The notes: a model not told the origin generated them from the letters alone. Numbered from the stretch's first letter, positions 40,375-49,668 are shown. The stretch is 64,000 nucleotides of DNA from Kineococcus sp. NBC_00420 (GCF_036021035.1 NZ_CP107930.1:62001-126000), one strand, 5' to 3'. Program-made: numbers and translations.

Positions 40375-41057
40375 TCCTCCAAGCTACCCGCGATCGCGGT
40401 ACGGGCCCTTTGCAGCAGGCCGCGGACGGCGGTGGGACTGGCGCCGATGATCGAGGCGATCTCGGCGTAGGACAGGTCTTCGACCTCACGCAGCATCCAG
40501 ACGCTGCGTTGACGTTCGGGAAGCTGCAACAGCGCCGCGTCCAACGCGCCCAACAGCTCGTTCTCGAGAGTGTCACCTTCGGGGTCTGCGTGCGTGTTCC
40601 GCACGTGCGCGCTGACCCGGTCGAAGTCCACCGGTGCCCGAGAACCCGACTGCGGAAACGGCGGACGTCGCCGCTGGCTGATCTTCTGGGCCTCGTTGCG
40701 GCCCAGGACCAGCAACCAGGTGCGGATGGTGGAGCCGCCACGGAAGGCGGCGATGTTCTTCCACGCCGAGAACAAGGCTTCCTGGACGCAGTCCTGGGCA
40801 TCGGAGGGATCGCCCAGGAGTCGCAAGACGTAGCGGTACAGCGCAGGGCCGTGACGTCGGACCAACTGGGCGAAGGCACTTTTGTCGCCCAGAGCCGCCT
40901 GACGGACCAGCACCTCATCAGGAACCGCTGAGGTGCCACCAACGCCACCGGTGGCCTGTGCGAGGTCATCGCCTCCGTCGTGACCGACGACCCCGGCGTC
41001 GCCCGGGCCAGGCCGACCGGATGCTGAAGACGTGTGTCGGGCCTGATCGGCGTTCAC
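40365..41057 (-). CDS. ECF-type RNA polymerase sigma factor
   Basis: A 230-residue protein. Region 2 reads FAQLVRRHGPALYRYVLRLL, DAQDCVQEALFSAWKNIAAF; region 4 is ALLQLPERQRSVWMLREVED and LSYAEIASIIGASPTAVRGL with an HTH. These are standard ECF sigma-70 features. Between them is a linker with a Gly/Pro-rich stretch. It lies divergent to the Asp23/Gls24 cluster, so it is a good candidate regulator of it. Confidence 0.85.
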   Translation of the reverse strand: MNADQARHTSSASGRPGPGDAGVVGHDGGDDLAQATGGVGGTSAVPDEVLVRQAALGDKSAFAQLVRRHGPALYRYVLRLLGDPSDAQDCVQEALFSAWKNIAAFRGGSTIRTWLLVLGRNEAQKISQRRRPPFPQSGSRAPVDFDRVSAHVRNTHADPEGDTLENELLGALDAALLQLPERQRSVWMLREVEDLSYAEIASIIGASPTAVRGLLQRARTAIAGSLEEWR

Positions 41058-41419
41058 GGCGTCAACTCTGCGACCAGTGTGCAGCGCAGGCGAGTGCCCC
41101 GCTGAACTGACCCGTCACGTGGACGCACGAACCCTCATCACGAAAGAAAGCGGTGACCGGCGATCACCGGAGACGGTGAGGAGTGCAGCAGTGCTCGCCG
41201 AGGTCAGCAACTCCAGCCAGGGGAGTGTGCACTGTCGCGCGGGACCGTCGGTGGACGGATCTGTCCACCGTACCCGATCCACGCGAGAATATGTGATGTA
41301 GATCACACTCAAGGTGGCGTGCCGTTTGACCCGGTTCTGTCTCTATCCCCTTCGACAACCCAGCACGAAGCCCTCGGCCGTAGCGACTGGGCCCAACCAC
41401 TTCTCGAAGGAGCTTCCCC
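41058..41419. promoter_or_regulatory. Divergent promoter region of sigma and Asp23 clusters
   Basis: This 362-bp gap separates the sigma factor operon from the Asp23/Gls24 cluster. AAGGAG at 41407 is a ribosome-binding site for the gene at 41420. No specific promoter sequence can be named by eye. Confidence 0.45.
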
Positions 41420-41899
41420 GTGAGCGAGCAGACCAAGACCACCCCCAAGGCGATGTCCACCACCGGGTCCCAAGACCTGGCCGTGAAGAACGGCGGCGCA
41501 CTGGTCTCCAACCAGGGCACCACCTCCATCGCCGACACCGTCGTCTCCAAGATCGCCGGCCTGGCCGCCAAAGACGTCTCCGGCGTCCACGCCCTCGGTG
41601 GCGGCGCCGCCCGCGCCGTCGGCGCCCTGCGCGAGCGCATCCCCGGCGCCAGCACCAACCACTCCCAGGGCGTCTCGGTCGAGGTCGGGGAAACCCAGGC
41701 CGCCGTCGACATCAGCCTCATCGCCGAGTACGGCGTGGCCATCGCTGACCTCGCCGCCGGGGTGCGCCGCAACGTGATCGCCTCCCTCGAGCGCATGACG
41801 GGCCTGCAGGTCACCGAGGTCAACATCTCCGTCTCCGACGTGCACCTGCCCACCGACGACGCCGACGAGGACACCGAGTCCGCTCCCCGCGTCCAGTGA
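41420..41899 (+). CDS. Asp23/Gls24 family envelope-stress protein
   Basis: A 159-residue protein. GTTSIADTVVSKIAGLAAKD, VSGVHALGG, VEVGETQAAVDISLIAEYGV and VRRNVIASLERMTGLQVTEV are the characteristic blocks of Asp23/Gls24. In Gram-positive bacteria these proteins polymerise under the membrane and respond to alkaline or cell-wall stress. It has an AAGGAG ribosome-binding site and the stop overlaps the next start. Confidence 0.85.
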   Translation: MSEQTKTTPKAMSTTGSQDLAVKNGGALVSNQGTTSIADTVVSKIAGLAAKDVSGVHALGGGAARAVGALRERIPGASTNHSQGVSVEVGETQAAVDISLIAEYGVAIADLAAGVRRNVIASLERMTGLQVTEVNISVSDVHLPTDDADEDTESAPRVQ

Positions 41900-42291
41900 C
41901 CGAACCCACCAACGCCGCCGGTGCCCCCCTGGGCACCGGCACGGGGTGGACCCCGACAGAAGCACCGCTGACGGTCACCGACGTGGAGATCGTCTCCACC
42001 ACGCCGGTCCCGGTGGTGGAGACCGCCGACCAGGTCGCAGCACTGGTCCTGGCCGTCCCCGGGGTGGTCGAACTGCACCCGGGCCGCTTCGGCGAGGTGG
42101 CGACCTACCTGCCCGGGCGCCGGGTGGCCGGGGTGAAGCTGCGGGACGACGTCGTGGAGGTCCACGTCGTGGCTGCCTTCGACACTCCTCTGCGTGCTGT
42201 GGCCCAGCAGATCCATGCGGTGGTCGCCGCTGTGGTGACCGCCCCGGTGCAGGTCTTCATCGAAGACCTCACCGCCCCCCACGCCGCCTGA
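41896..42291 (+). CDS. Asp23-like protein
   Basis: A 131-residue protein overlapping the preceding gene by 4 bp (GTGA). It has an N-terminal disordered start, then VAALVLAVPGVVELHPGRFG, EVATYLPGRRVAGVKLRDDV and VEVHVVAAFDTPLRAVAQQI, the order of an Asp23/Gls24 core. It is probably an additional subunit of the same envelope-stress assembly. Confidence 0.65.
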   Translation: MTEPTNAAGAPLGTGTGWTPTEAPLTVTDVEIVSTTPVPVVETADQVAALVLAVPGVVELHPGRFGEVATYLPGRRVAGVKLRDDVVEVHVVAAFDTPLRAVAQQIHAVVAAVVTAPVQVFIEDLTAPHAA

Positions 42292-42364
42292 CCCCAGGCC
42301 CCCTCCCCCCGCCCGTGCACCTGGCCCTGCGCCAGGTGGGCCCCACCTCTCCTGGAGGACACCC

Positions 42365-42544
42365 GTGCCTACCTCGACCGTCGGCATCTTCGCCGGCCTC
42401 ATCCTCGCCCTCATCGCCCTGACGGGCGGCTTCGGCTGGTTCCTGCTCGCCCTGCTCTTCGCCGCCGTCGGCTACGTGATCGGTGCGCACCTGGAAGGCA
42501 AGCTGGACCTGTCCGCCCTCCTACCCGGCCGCAGCCGTGGCTGA
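42365..42544 (+). CDS. Small DUF2273-like membrane protein
   Basis: A 59-residue ORF starting GTG 42365, after CTGGAGGA. Two hydrophobic segments (IFAGLILALIALTGGFGW and LLALLFAAVGYVIGAH) and a short basic end match the size and look of DUF2273 proteins that are coded with Asp23 genes. The following gene overlaps its end by 8 bp. Confidence 0.7.
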   Translation: MPTSTVGIFAGLILALIALTGGFGWFLLALLFAAVGYVIGAHLEGKLDLSALLPGRSRG

Positions 42545-43058
42545 TGGCGCCACCGCGATCGACGGAGCAGCCACCAACCACAACCTGCTGACGAGCTCGA
42601 CGCCTGACAAGGGTCGTCGCGCACGCCCTGGAGCACAGGCTCTGCGGCGCTGGGACAGCCCGGCCCAAGCGGTTGCTGAACTCAGCCCCCACGAACGCAC
42701 CGAAGCCGGTACCCGCGGATCGTTGGAGGTCAAGGACAAGGCGGTCGAACGCATCGCCGCGGCCGCCGTGCTCCAGGTCCCCGGGGTGATCGCCGCCGGC
42801 GAGGCGACCGGAACGATCGCCACCGTCCTCGGACGCGCCTACCCCCGCGTCGACGTCCACGTCGCCGGGCGCCGCGCCCGCGTCCACGTCGACGTGGTCA
42901 CCGCGTGGCCCCGATCGGCGGCCGAGGTCGCCGCCGCCGTCCGCGCCCACGTCAGCGACCGGTTGCACGCCCTGGCCGACTTGGACGTCGACGCCGTCGA
43001 CGTCGCGGTCGCCAAGGTCATCCGACCCACCACCCCGGACAGGAGACGCGTCCAGTGA
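42537..43058 (+). CDS. Asp23/Gls24-like protein
   Basis: About 173 residues from GTG 42537. After a disordered region it has LEVKDKAVERIAAAAVLQVP, GVIAAGEATG, YPRVDVHVAGRRARVHVDV and AWPRSAAEVAAAVRAHVSDR, the Asp23-type alternation of helix and strands. It overlaps both neighbours, consistent with one operon. Confidence 0.65.
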   Translation: MADGATAIDGAATNHNLLTSSTPDKGRRARPGAQALRRWDSPAQAVAELSPHERTEAGTRGSLEVKDKAVERIAAAAVLQVPGVIAAGEATGTIATVLGRAYPRVDVHVAGRRARVHVDVVTAWPRSAAEVAAAVRAHVSDRLHALADLDVDAVDVAVAKVIRPTTPDRRRVQ

Positions 43059-43618
43059 CCGCTCAGACCGGCTCCACCCCGCCGGCCCCGATGCGGGCGG
43101 CGACCCAGAAGACCGGCAGCGGCCCCATCGGGATCCTCGGCCCGATCCTGGCCGTACTCTTGCTCGCCTTCGGCCTCCTGCTCCTGCATGATGCGCTCGT
43201 CGCGGCCGGCGCCCTGTCCGGGACGCTCTGGCTGAACGCAGCGGTCGACGGGGTCAAGGGTTTCGCGCCGGTGTGGTGGTTGATCCCCGCCGGGATCGTC
43301 ATGGCCCTGCTCGGGCTGTGGCTGGCCTCCGCCGCGCTGCGTCCGCGCTCGCGCAAGACCCTCCCGCTGACCTCGAGCACCGGGATCTTCCTGCACACCC
43401 GCGACATCGCCCGCCTGGCCTCCGGCGCGGCTAGGGACCTCGACGGGGTCCTGGACGTGTCCTCGGCCGCCACCCGGCGCAAGGTCACCGTCACCGTCCA
43501 CGGCACCGCCGAGGCCGGCCTGAGCGATTCGGTGACCGCCGCGGTCACCGACCGGCTGTCCGTCCTGCAGTCCCCCCCGCGGGTGGCTGTCACCGTCCAC
43601 ACCCCGAAGGAGAACTGA
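43055..43618 (+). CDS. Membrane protein with Asp23/AmaP-like end
   Basis: A 187-residue protein from GTG 43055, overlapping the previous stop. Two hydrophobic segments (about 24-46 and 66-87) are followed by a cytoplasmic domain: IFLHTRDIARLASGAARDLD, GVLDVSSAATRRKVTVTVHG. This is like DUF6286/AmaP-type anchors that hold Asp23 at the membrane. Start and stop overlap with neighbours, indicating coupling. Confidence 0.65.
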   Translation: MTAQTGSTPPAPMRAATQKTGSGPIGILGPILAVLLLAFGLLLLHDALVAAGALSGTLWLNAAVDGVKGFAPVWWLIPAGIVMALLGLWLASAALRPRSRKTLPLTSSTGIFLHTRDIARLASGAARDLDGVLDVSSAATRRKVTVTVHGTAEAGLSDSVTAAVTDRLSVLQSPPRVAVTVHTPKEN

Positions 43619-44199
43619 TGGGCCGCACCGTCCTGGGGTTCGACCGCCTCGCCGCGATCGTCGTGGGTCTGGTCATGGTCGTGGTCGGTCTGGCCGCCGC
43701 CGCCTGGGGCGCCGGGTGGTTGGTGCGGGTGTGGCCCGCCGCCCCGCAGCAGCTCACGCTGAAGACCGCCACCGACGCGTTCGCAACGGGGTGGTGGTCC
43801 TGGGCGACCGGCATCGCCGGGGCGGTCCTGGTCCTGCTGGCCCTGTGGTGGCTCCTAGCGCACCTGCCCCGTCGTGGTGTCGGTGACCTGTCCCTGAAGG
43901 GCTCGGGCCGGCAGGGACGGTTGACCGTCGACCCCGCCGCCGCCGCAGGCACCGCCGCCGACGTGCTGGCCGAGACCCCCGGAGTCCGTTCGGCCTCCAG
44001 CCGGGTCCTGCGTGATCGTGGTCAGCTCGTCGTGGACCTGTCGGCCACCATCGAACCGGACGCCGACCTGCAGACCGTGGTCGCGGCCACCGACGACGTG
44101 GCGACCGACCTGGGCCAGGTTCTCGGCCGCGACGACGCCCGGGCTCGTGTCCGCCTCTCGGTGGCCCGGCGCGGCCACAAGACCAGCCGCGTGCACTGA
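43618..44199 (+). CDS. AmaP-like membrane anchor protein
   Basis: A 193-residue protein whose start overlaps the preceding stop. Two hydrophobic segments (about 8-32 and 57-80), then a domain with TAADVLAETPGVRSASSRVL, RGQLVVDLSATIEPDADLQT and RARVRLSVARRG. In the known system AmaP binds Asp23 and places it at the membrane. Assignment is from context and pattern. Confidence 0.65.
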   Translation: MGRTVLGFDRLAAIVVGLVMVVVGLAAAAWGAGWLVRVWPAAPQQLTLKTATDAFATGWWSWATGIAGAVLVLLALWWLLAHLPRRGVGDLSLKGSGRQGRLTVDPAAAAGTAADVLAETPGVRSASSRVLRDRGQLVVDLSATIEPDADLQTVVAATDDVATDLGQVLGRDDARARVRLSVARRGHKTSRVH

Positions 44200-44260
44200 C
44201 GCACCCCAACCGACCGCTCACCCGGGTTGTTCCCGAACCCCGACCAACGAGGAGATCGAC

Positions 44261-44458
44261 ATGTGGGTCCTGCTGTCCAGTGGTCTGCGCCGGTGGGTCG
44301 TCTTCGGCCTCGCCGTTCCGTTACTCGGACGCCTGCTCGCCGGAGCGGGCCGGAGGATCGAAACCGGGAAGGGTCCGACCAAGCTCTCCCGGGGCCTGCA
44401 AAGGGCCGGCCGTCTGGTCTCGGGCCGGGCGCGCAAGGACGACCCGTCTCGAGACTGA
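44261..44458 (+). CDS. Small hypothetical protein of the stress cluster
   Basis: A 65-residue ORF from ATG 44261, preceded by GAGGAGA. The first half is a hydrophobic helix (WVVFGLAVPLLGRLLAGAG), the rest is basic. No family recognised, but position and strand agree with the operon. Confidence 0.6.
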   Translation: MWVLLSSGLRRWVVFGLAVPLLGRLLAGAGRRIETGKGPTKLSRGLQRAGRLVSGRARKDDPSRD

Positions 44459-44555
44459 ACGCCGGCGCGTCTCCCCGCGCACGCACCCCGGATCACCGCC
44501 GGGGTCATCCGACCTTCTCGACCGGATCACCGGTCGGCCTGCACCAAGGAGAACC

Positions 44556-44825
44556 ATGACCATCAGTGGCATCATCACCGCGATCATCATCGGCGCGATC
44601 ATCGGCGCCCTGGCCCGACTCGTCCTGCCGGGCAAGCAGAACATCTCGATCCTGCTGACCATCGTCGTCGGGATCGTCGCGGCCATCATCGGCACCCTGA
44701 TCGCCAACGCGCTCGGGGTCGGGGACACCCCCGGCATCGACTGGATCGAGCTGATCCTGCAGGTCGCCGTCGCCGCCGTCGGCGTCACCGTCGTCGGTAG
44801 CCTCACCGGCCGCCGCCGCAGCTGA
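44556..44825 (+). CDS. GlsB/YeaQ/YmgE family stress membrane protein
   Basis: An 89-residue protein from ATG 44556 with GGAGAA upstream. Three hydrophobic segments, with IIIGAIIGALARLVLPGKQN and LLTIVVGIVAAIIGTLIAN as family blocks, and a C-terminal TVVGSLTGRRRS. GlsB-type proteins are small transglycosylase-associated membrane proteins induced under stress; their biochemistry is not settled. Confidence 0.85.
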   Translation: MTISGIITAIIIGAIIGALARLVLPGKQNISILLTIVVGIVAAIIGTLIANALGVGDTPGIDWIELILQVAVAAVGVTVVGSLTGRRRS

Positions 44826-44937
44826 TCACACCATCTCGGCCCAGCTGAACAGGGCCGTTCACTACCCCCTCGCACCACCTCCGGGACCACCTCAACGGCA
44901 GCTGCCGCCGAGGCACACCACAGAAGAGGAACTTCTC

Positions 44938-45801
44938 ATGGCTCAGAACTTCACCCCCGACGCCCTGTTCGGCACCACCGTCTACGACAACGACGGCGAC
45001 AAGATCGGCAAGGTCGAGGAGGTCTACCTCGACAATGCCTCTGGCCAGCCGGAGTGGGTCTCGGTCAAGACCGGCCTGTTCGGTTCCAGCCTGTCCCTGA
45101 TCCCCCTGGCCCAGGCCAACATGTCCGGGGACTCGGTGAAGGTGCCGTTCGCCAAGGCCGTGGTCAAGGACGCCCCCCATCACGACCCCGACTCCCAGCT
45201 CAGCGAGGCCGACGAAGCTGACCTGTACCGCCACTACGGCATCGCCGACCCCGGCGCCTCGACCCAGAACACCGCCGTCGCGGGTGACTACGACACCAGC
45301 CGTGACCGCACCACCGGTGGCTACGACACCGACCGCACCACCACTGACTCCGGGGACGACCACACCCGCGGCGAAGGCCGCGACACCTCCGGTGACAACA
45401 CCGACGACGCCATGACCCGCTCGAAGGAGGAGCTGCGCGTGGGCACCGAGACCCGCGAGGCCGGCCGCGCCCGGCTGCGCAAGTTCATCACCACCGAGAA
45501 CGTCTCCCGCACCGTCCCGGTCTCGCACGAAGAGGTCGTCATCACCCGCGAGCCCATCACCGACGCCAACCGCGGCGACGCGATGTCCGGTGGGGACCTC
45601 ACCGAGGAGGAGCACGAGATCATCCTTACCGAGGAGCGCGCCGTGGCCGAGAAGGACGTCGTGGCCGTCGAGCGCGTCCAGCTCGGGACCGAGACCGTCG
45701 AGGGCACCGAGACCATCCAGGCCGAGCTGCGCGAGGAGCAGATCGACCTCGACACCGACGCCGGCGTCAAGACCGGCGGAACCGGCGAGCGCAACCGCTG
45801 A
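44938..45801 (+). CDS. PRC-barrel and DUF2382 (YsnF/AvaK) protein
   Basis: A 287-residue protein. Residues about 6-80 form a PRC-barrel (LFGTTVYDNDGDKIGKVEEV, WVSVKTGLFGSSLSLIPL). A hydrophilic linker rich in Asp, Thr and Gly follows, then a DUF2382 domain (about 160-275): RLRKFITTENVSRTVPVSHE, IILTEERAVAEKDVVAVERV. This fusion is common in stress-related actinobacterial genes; exact function unknown. AGAGGAA precedes the start. Confidence 0.85.
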   Translation: MAQNFTPDALFGTTVYDNDGDKIGKVEEVYLDNASGQPEWVSVKTGLFGSSLSLIPLAQANMSGDSVKVPFAKAVVKDAPHHDPDSQLSEADEADLYRHYGIADPGASTQNTAVAGDYDTSRDRTTGGYDTDRTTTDSGDDHTRGEGRDTSGDNTDDAMTRSKEELRVGTETREAGRARLRKFITTENVSRTVPVSHEEVVITREPITDANRGDAMSGGDLTEEEHEIILTEERAVAEKDVVAVERVQLGTETVEGTETIQAELREEQIDLDTDAGVKTGGTGERNR

Positions 45802-45862
45802 ACTCGTCCCCGTACTGACCCCGTACTGACCCAGTGCTGACCACGAGGCCGGGAGCCGACCG

Positions 45863-46276
45863 ATGACCGCACGCACCGGACCAAGCGGCCCCGGCCCCGA
45901 GGCGGGCGGCCCGGCCGAGGTAATTCTGCACGAGGAACGACTACTCCTGGCCACCCAGAGGGTGGTCACCGAGCGGGTGCGCATCACCAAACGCATCGTC
46001 TCGACCACCCGCACCATCGAGGTCCCGGTGCGCATCGAGCAGCTCGTCATCACCCACGAGCCCCTCGACCCCACAGACCTCGGCGCCCTGCCCTCCGGTG
46101 GTCCCGCCGAGGACGTGGTGATCCTCCTGCACGAGGAGGTCCCCGAGGTCACCCTGCGGGTGGTCGCCGTCGAGCGAGTCGTCGTGGGCAAGCGTGACGT
46201 CGCGGGGGAGCAGGTCGTCACCGTCGACCTCGTAGCAGAGACCGCAGAGGTCACCACCCTCGACGTCACCCCCTGA
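45863..46276 (+). CDS. DUF2382 (YsnF/AvaK) protein
   Basis: A 137-residue protein containing only the DUF2382 part: ILHEERLLLATQRVVTERVR, ITKRIVSTTRTIEVPVRIEQ, VVILLHEEVPEVTLRVVAVE. It has the same repeated EERxxVxxxVxxxERVRI pattern as the end of the neighbour and looks like a short paralogue. Function unknown, context is stress response. Confidence 0.8.
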   Translation: MTARTGPSGPGPEAGGPAEVILHEERLLLATQRVVTERVRITKRIVSTTRTIEVPVRIEQLVITHEPLDPTDLGALPSGGPAEDVVILLHEEVPEVTLRVVAVERVVVGKRDVAGEQVVTVDLVAETAEVTTLDVTP

Positions 46277-46304
46277 CGTCGAGACCTGTCTGGGAGGAAG
46301 CACC

Positions 46305-46550
46305 GTGCAGATCCCCAGGGACCAGATCCTGTCCCTGCTCAAGGGGCAGGGGGACGACGCCAAGGTCCAGCATCACCACCAGCGCTCTCCACCAGCGCTG
46401 AACATTGCCGCACCAGGTGGCCCCGGACGACCCTTTCGCCCGGGGCACCTGCACGTTATCCCCCACCAGAACCCCCACCCAGGAGATCGTCATGAGCACC
46501 CCCATCGGCGACGGCGCACACGCCGCCAGCGACCGCCCCCAGGTCGGTGA
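46305..46550 (+). CDS. Small ORF, perhaps a decayed gene
   Basis: An 81-residue frame from GTG 46305 after a GGAGGAAG site. The first 20 residues (MQIPRDQILSLLKGQGDDAK) look like the N-terminus of small actinobacterial proteins of the stress cluster type, but from about residue 22 the sequence turns into a His/Pro/Arg-rich stretch that looks out of frame. Either a frameshift or a short unique protein. Confidence 0.35.
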   Translation: MQIPRDQILSLLKGQGDDAKVQHHHQRSPPALNIAAPGGPGRPFRPGHLHVIPHQNPHPGDRHEHPHRRRRTRRQRPPPGR

Positions 46551-47193
46551 CAACACCCCCGAATTGATACACCACGGCGACCGCGAAGCCGGGCGCGAGC
46601 AACGCACCCCCGCGCTGGACCGCAAGAGCGTGGTCGAACGCGAGAAGGACGCCCACGGCGGCATCAAGATCGGGTCCGCGTTCTTCGGCTGGCTCACGGC
46701 CACCGGAACTGCCGTCCTGCTGACCGCGCTGCTGGCCGCGACCGGCACCGCGATCGGGGTCGCCAGCTCCTCCAGCATCGACCAGGCCGTCTCCGGAGCC
46801 CAGGACAGCGCCTCCCAGAACGCCGGCACCATCGGTCTCGCCGGCGGCATCGCGGTGCTCGTGGTCCTGCTGGTGGCCTACTTCTGCGGCGGCTACGTCG
46901 CTGGCCGCATGGCCCGCTTCAACGGCGCCAAGCAAGGCATCGCCGTCTGGGTCTGGGCGATCCTCATCGCCGTCGTCGTCGCGATCGCGGCTGCGGTGGC
47001 CGGAAGCAAGTTCGACGTCCTGAGCCAGCTCAACGCCTTCCCCCGCATCCCCATCGACTCCGGCACCCTGACCACCGCCTCGATCATCGCCCTGGTCGCC
47101 GCCGTCGTCGTCGCCCTCATCGGAGCCGTCCTGGGCGGACTGGCCGGCATGCGGTTCCACCGTCGCGTCGACCGCGCCGGCCTGGGGCGCTGA
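46492..47193 (+). CDS. Integral membrane protein, unknown
   Basis: A 233-residue protein from ATG 46492 with AGGAGA upstream. It has a hydrophilic first 60 residues, then hydrophobic segments at about 63-86, 122-142, 156-173 and 195-218 and a basic C-terminus. YVAGRMARFNGAKQGIAVWV is a loop pattern shared with other actinobacterial four-helix proteins of this kind. Function not recognised. Confidence 0.65.
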   Translation: MSTPIGDGAHAASDRPQVGDNTPELIHHGDREAGREQRTPALDRKSVVEREKDAHGGIKIGSAFFGWLTATGTAVLLTALLAATGTAIGVASSSSIDQAVSGAQDSASQNAGTIGLAGGIAVLVVLLVAYFCGGYVAGRMARFNGAKQGIAVWVWAILIAVVVAIAAAVAGSKFDVLSQLNAFPRIPIDSGTLTTASIIALVAAVVVALIGAVLGGLAGMRFHRRVDRAGLGR

Positions 47194-47237
47194 CCCGACG
47201 ACGACTCGCCCCCCCACGGCCCCACCCCGCACGGCTC

Positions 47238-47281
47238 GACCCGGGCCGGGCCGGGCCGGGCCGGGCCGGGCCGGGCCGGAA
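47238..47281 (+). repeat. GGGCC tandem repeat
   Basis: CCGGGCCGGGCCGGGCC type units, nine or so in a row between the membrane protein and the aquaporin remnant. Confidence 0.8.
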
Positions 47282-47349
47282 CATAGGAGGTTCCATGGGA
47301 CCTCTAAGCACTCCCGGGGGGTGGGGCCTCGCGCCGCCCAACCGGGCTG

Positions 47350-47900
47350 TTCGGCAGCGCGGCCGGGGAGAACCTCCTGCGCTGCGGCGTCGCCGAGCTC
47401 CTCGGGACCTTCGTCCTGGTCCTCGCCGGTGGCGCGACCGCCGTGGGCCTGGCCACCACCGATCCGCGCGTCTACGACCTGACCGCCATCGGGCTCGCCT
47501 TCGGGCTCGCCCTGACGGCCCTGGTCGCTACGTTCGGGCACATCTCCGGCTGCCACCTGAACCCCGCCATCACGCTCGGGCTGTCGGTGACGGGGAAGTT
47601 CCCCTAGCGGGCGGTCCCGGTCTACCTCATCGCTCAGCTGGTCGGTGCGGTCCTGGCCTGCCTGGACACCTGGGCCGCGTACAGCGGGGACGGACGCACC
47701 GTCATCGACTTCTCCACCACCGCTCCCGCCGCGGGGTACCCAGCGGTCGGGCGTTCTTCGTCGAGGCCCTCATCACCTTCGTCCTGGTGCTGGTGTTCAT
47801 CTCGGTGGCCACCGACGACCGGGTCCTGGGTGCGGTAGCCCCCCTCGCCGTCGGCGCCGCCCTGGCCGTGTGCATCTTCATCGCCGCCCCGGTGACCGGC
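47350..47900 (+). pseudogene. MIP/aquaporin-family gene, broken
   Basis: GVAELLGTFVLVLAGG and GHISGCHLNPAITLGLSVTG, with the first NPA motif, identify an aquaporin-family channel. The frame is broken by TAG at 47606 and shifts near 47745 (FVEALITFVLVLVFISVATD in the new frame). It stops at FIAAPVTG, just before the second NPA motif, and joins another broken gene at about 47900. No functional product is expected. Confidence 0.7.
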
Positions 47901-47904
47901 CGCC

Positions 47905-48540
47905 GAAGACGCGAGTTGGCTGGGCACCATCGGCTACTACCGCCCCAGCGGGTACAGCTACGCCTGCCGGGAGCTGGTTGACGGGGTCCGCACCGAGCGC
48001 TTCCTCGAGGGCACGATCTTGGCCCAGGTCTTGGCCCTGTACGACGTCGACCGGCGTCTGAAGCTGTCGACCCTGGACGCGATGAAGCGCATGAGATCGC
48101 GGTCCGTTCCCAGGTCGGTTTCGTTCTGGGGCTGCGCGGGAGCTACGCCCATCTGGACCCGGCCAACCCGGACGGCAAGTTCACCACCGTTGCGACCTCC
48201 AGCTCTATCTCCACGCCGGCTCCGTCCCCACGACCAGCTCCACCCCTACACTCGAATCCGCGCAGACCGAGGCAGACACGGCGAGTACGGCAGCAGGTGA
48301 CGCAGCAGCAGGTGACGCAGCACGCGAACCCAAACCCAGCCGCTACGAGCAGTGACTGGCCAAGATCACCGAAGCGCAGCAGAAGTCACGTGAACACTTC
48401 CGCCGCAAGTACGACGGGCGCCTGCCCGTCTGGGGCGCCACCGAAGTCCTCGACTTCGGCGGCCTGTCCAACCTCTACGCCGACCTGCAACACGCCGACA
48501 GCGCCCCGCGTCGCAGCCCACTTCGGCGGGGTAAACGGTC
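47905..48540 (+). pseudogene. Abi-family gene, broken
   Basis: WLGTIGYYRPSGYSY, FLEGTILAQVLALYDVDRRL, then in another frame EIAVRSQVGFVLGLRGSYAH and, after a TGA, REHFRRKYDGRLPVWGATEV follow the order of Abi_2 abortive-infection proteins. A frameshift is seen at about 48085 and more damage near 48200-48350. It is fused to the end of the aquaporin remnant. Family call by pattern. Confidence 0.6.
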
Positions 48541-48687
48541 ACGGAGGACGCAGGGGCAGTCGCTGCGATGTCCTCCGGTCGCTGCGATCCCGGTGTCGTG
48601 CCATGGTCCGAACGCGCGCCGCTCTGGTCGTGCGCCGGCGGTGGTCGATGATCACCGGGACCAGAAGACCTGGACCAGGAGGACGCG

Positions 48688-49668
48688 GTGCACACGATCG
48701 GAGTCGACGTCGGCGGGACGAACATCGAGGTGGGGCTGGTCGGTGACGATCACGAGGTCATCAGCCGCGCCAAGAAGAACACCCCCCAGGACGGTCCAGA
48801 CGCCGTCCTGGACGTCGTCGCGGACCTCGTGCGCGAACTGCTCGAGAACGTTGACGACTCCGCGGAGAAGTCTGGCGGGGACCAGACGCCGGCGGCAGTG
48901 GGTCTGGGCATTCCGGGTGTCGTGCACCAGGGACAGGCGCTGACGGTTCCCAACCTGCCGAATTGGGACGGACCCGTCGACCTCGTTTCCGGTCTGACGC
49001 AGCGGACGGGGTTCCCCGTGGCACTCGGCAACGACGCCAACGTCGGCCTCCTGGGGGAGTGGCTCGCCGGTGCGGCTCGGGGCGCCGAGAACGTCCTGGG
49101 GGTGTGGCTGGGAACCGGTGTCGGTGGCGGCCTGATCCTTCAGGGTCGCCCCTTCCACGGGGCCCGCGGCGGCGCCGGGGAGATCGGGCACATCGTCGTC
49201 CGCGAGGGCGGGGCGTTGTGCAGCTGCGGTCGACGCGGCTGTGTGGAGGCCTACGCAGGACGACGGTCCATGACCAGCGCCGTGCGGTCCATGATCGAAG
49301 CCGGACGCACGAGCGTGCTCGAAGAGCTGCGCCTCGAACACGACAAGAGCTCGATGACCTCAGGGGTCTGGCGTGACGCCCTCGAAGCCGATGACGAGCT
49401 GGCGATCGAGGTCTTCGCCACCGCGGTGGACACCGTCGGTGTCGGCATCGGCGCCGTCCTCAACGTCCTCGACGTCGACCTCGTCGTCATCGGTGGTGGC
49501 CTGGCCGAGAAGCTCGGCAGTGACCTCGCCGACCGCATCGAGACCTCCACCCGGCCCTGGGTCATGCGCCCCAGCCCCGACCTGCAGTTCCGCGTCGCCG
49601 AGCTCGGTGACGACTCCGGCGTGGTCGGCGCCGCCGCGCTGGCCCGTGCCCTCGTCATCGCCGGTTGA
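48688..49668 (+). CDS. ROK-family sugar kinase or regulator
   Basis: A 326-residue protein from GTG 48688. [20 protein letters not shown] is the ATP-binding phosphate loop, [14 protein letters not shown] contains the catalytic Asp, and [14 protein letters not shown] is the ROK zinc motif. No HTH is present at the N-terminus, so a glucokinase-type enzyme (ATP or polyphosphate dependent) is more likely than a repressor. The sugar cannot be read. Confidence 0.85.
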   Translation: MHTIGVDVGGTNIEVGLVGDDHEVISRAKKNTPQDGPDAVLDVVADLVRELLENVDDSAEKSGGDQTPAAVGLGIPGVVHQGQALTVPNLPNWDGPVDLVSGLTQRTGFPVALGNDANVGLLGEWLAGAARGAENVLGVWLGTGVGGGLILQGRPFHGARGGAGEIGHIVVREGGALCSCGRRGCVEAYAGRRSMTSAVRSMIEAGRTSVLEELRLEHDKSSMTSGVWRDALEADDELAIEVFATAVDTVGVGIGAVLNVLDVDLVVIGGGLAEKLGSDLADRIETSTRPWVMRPSPDLQFRVAELGDDSGVVGAAALARALVIAG

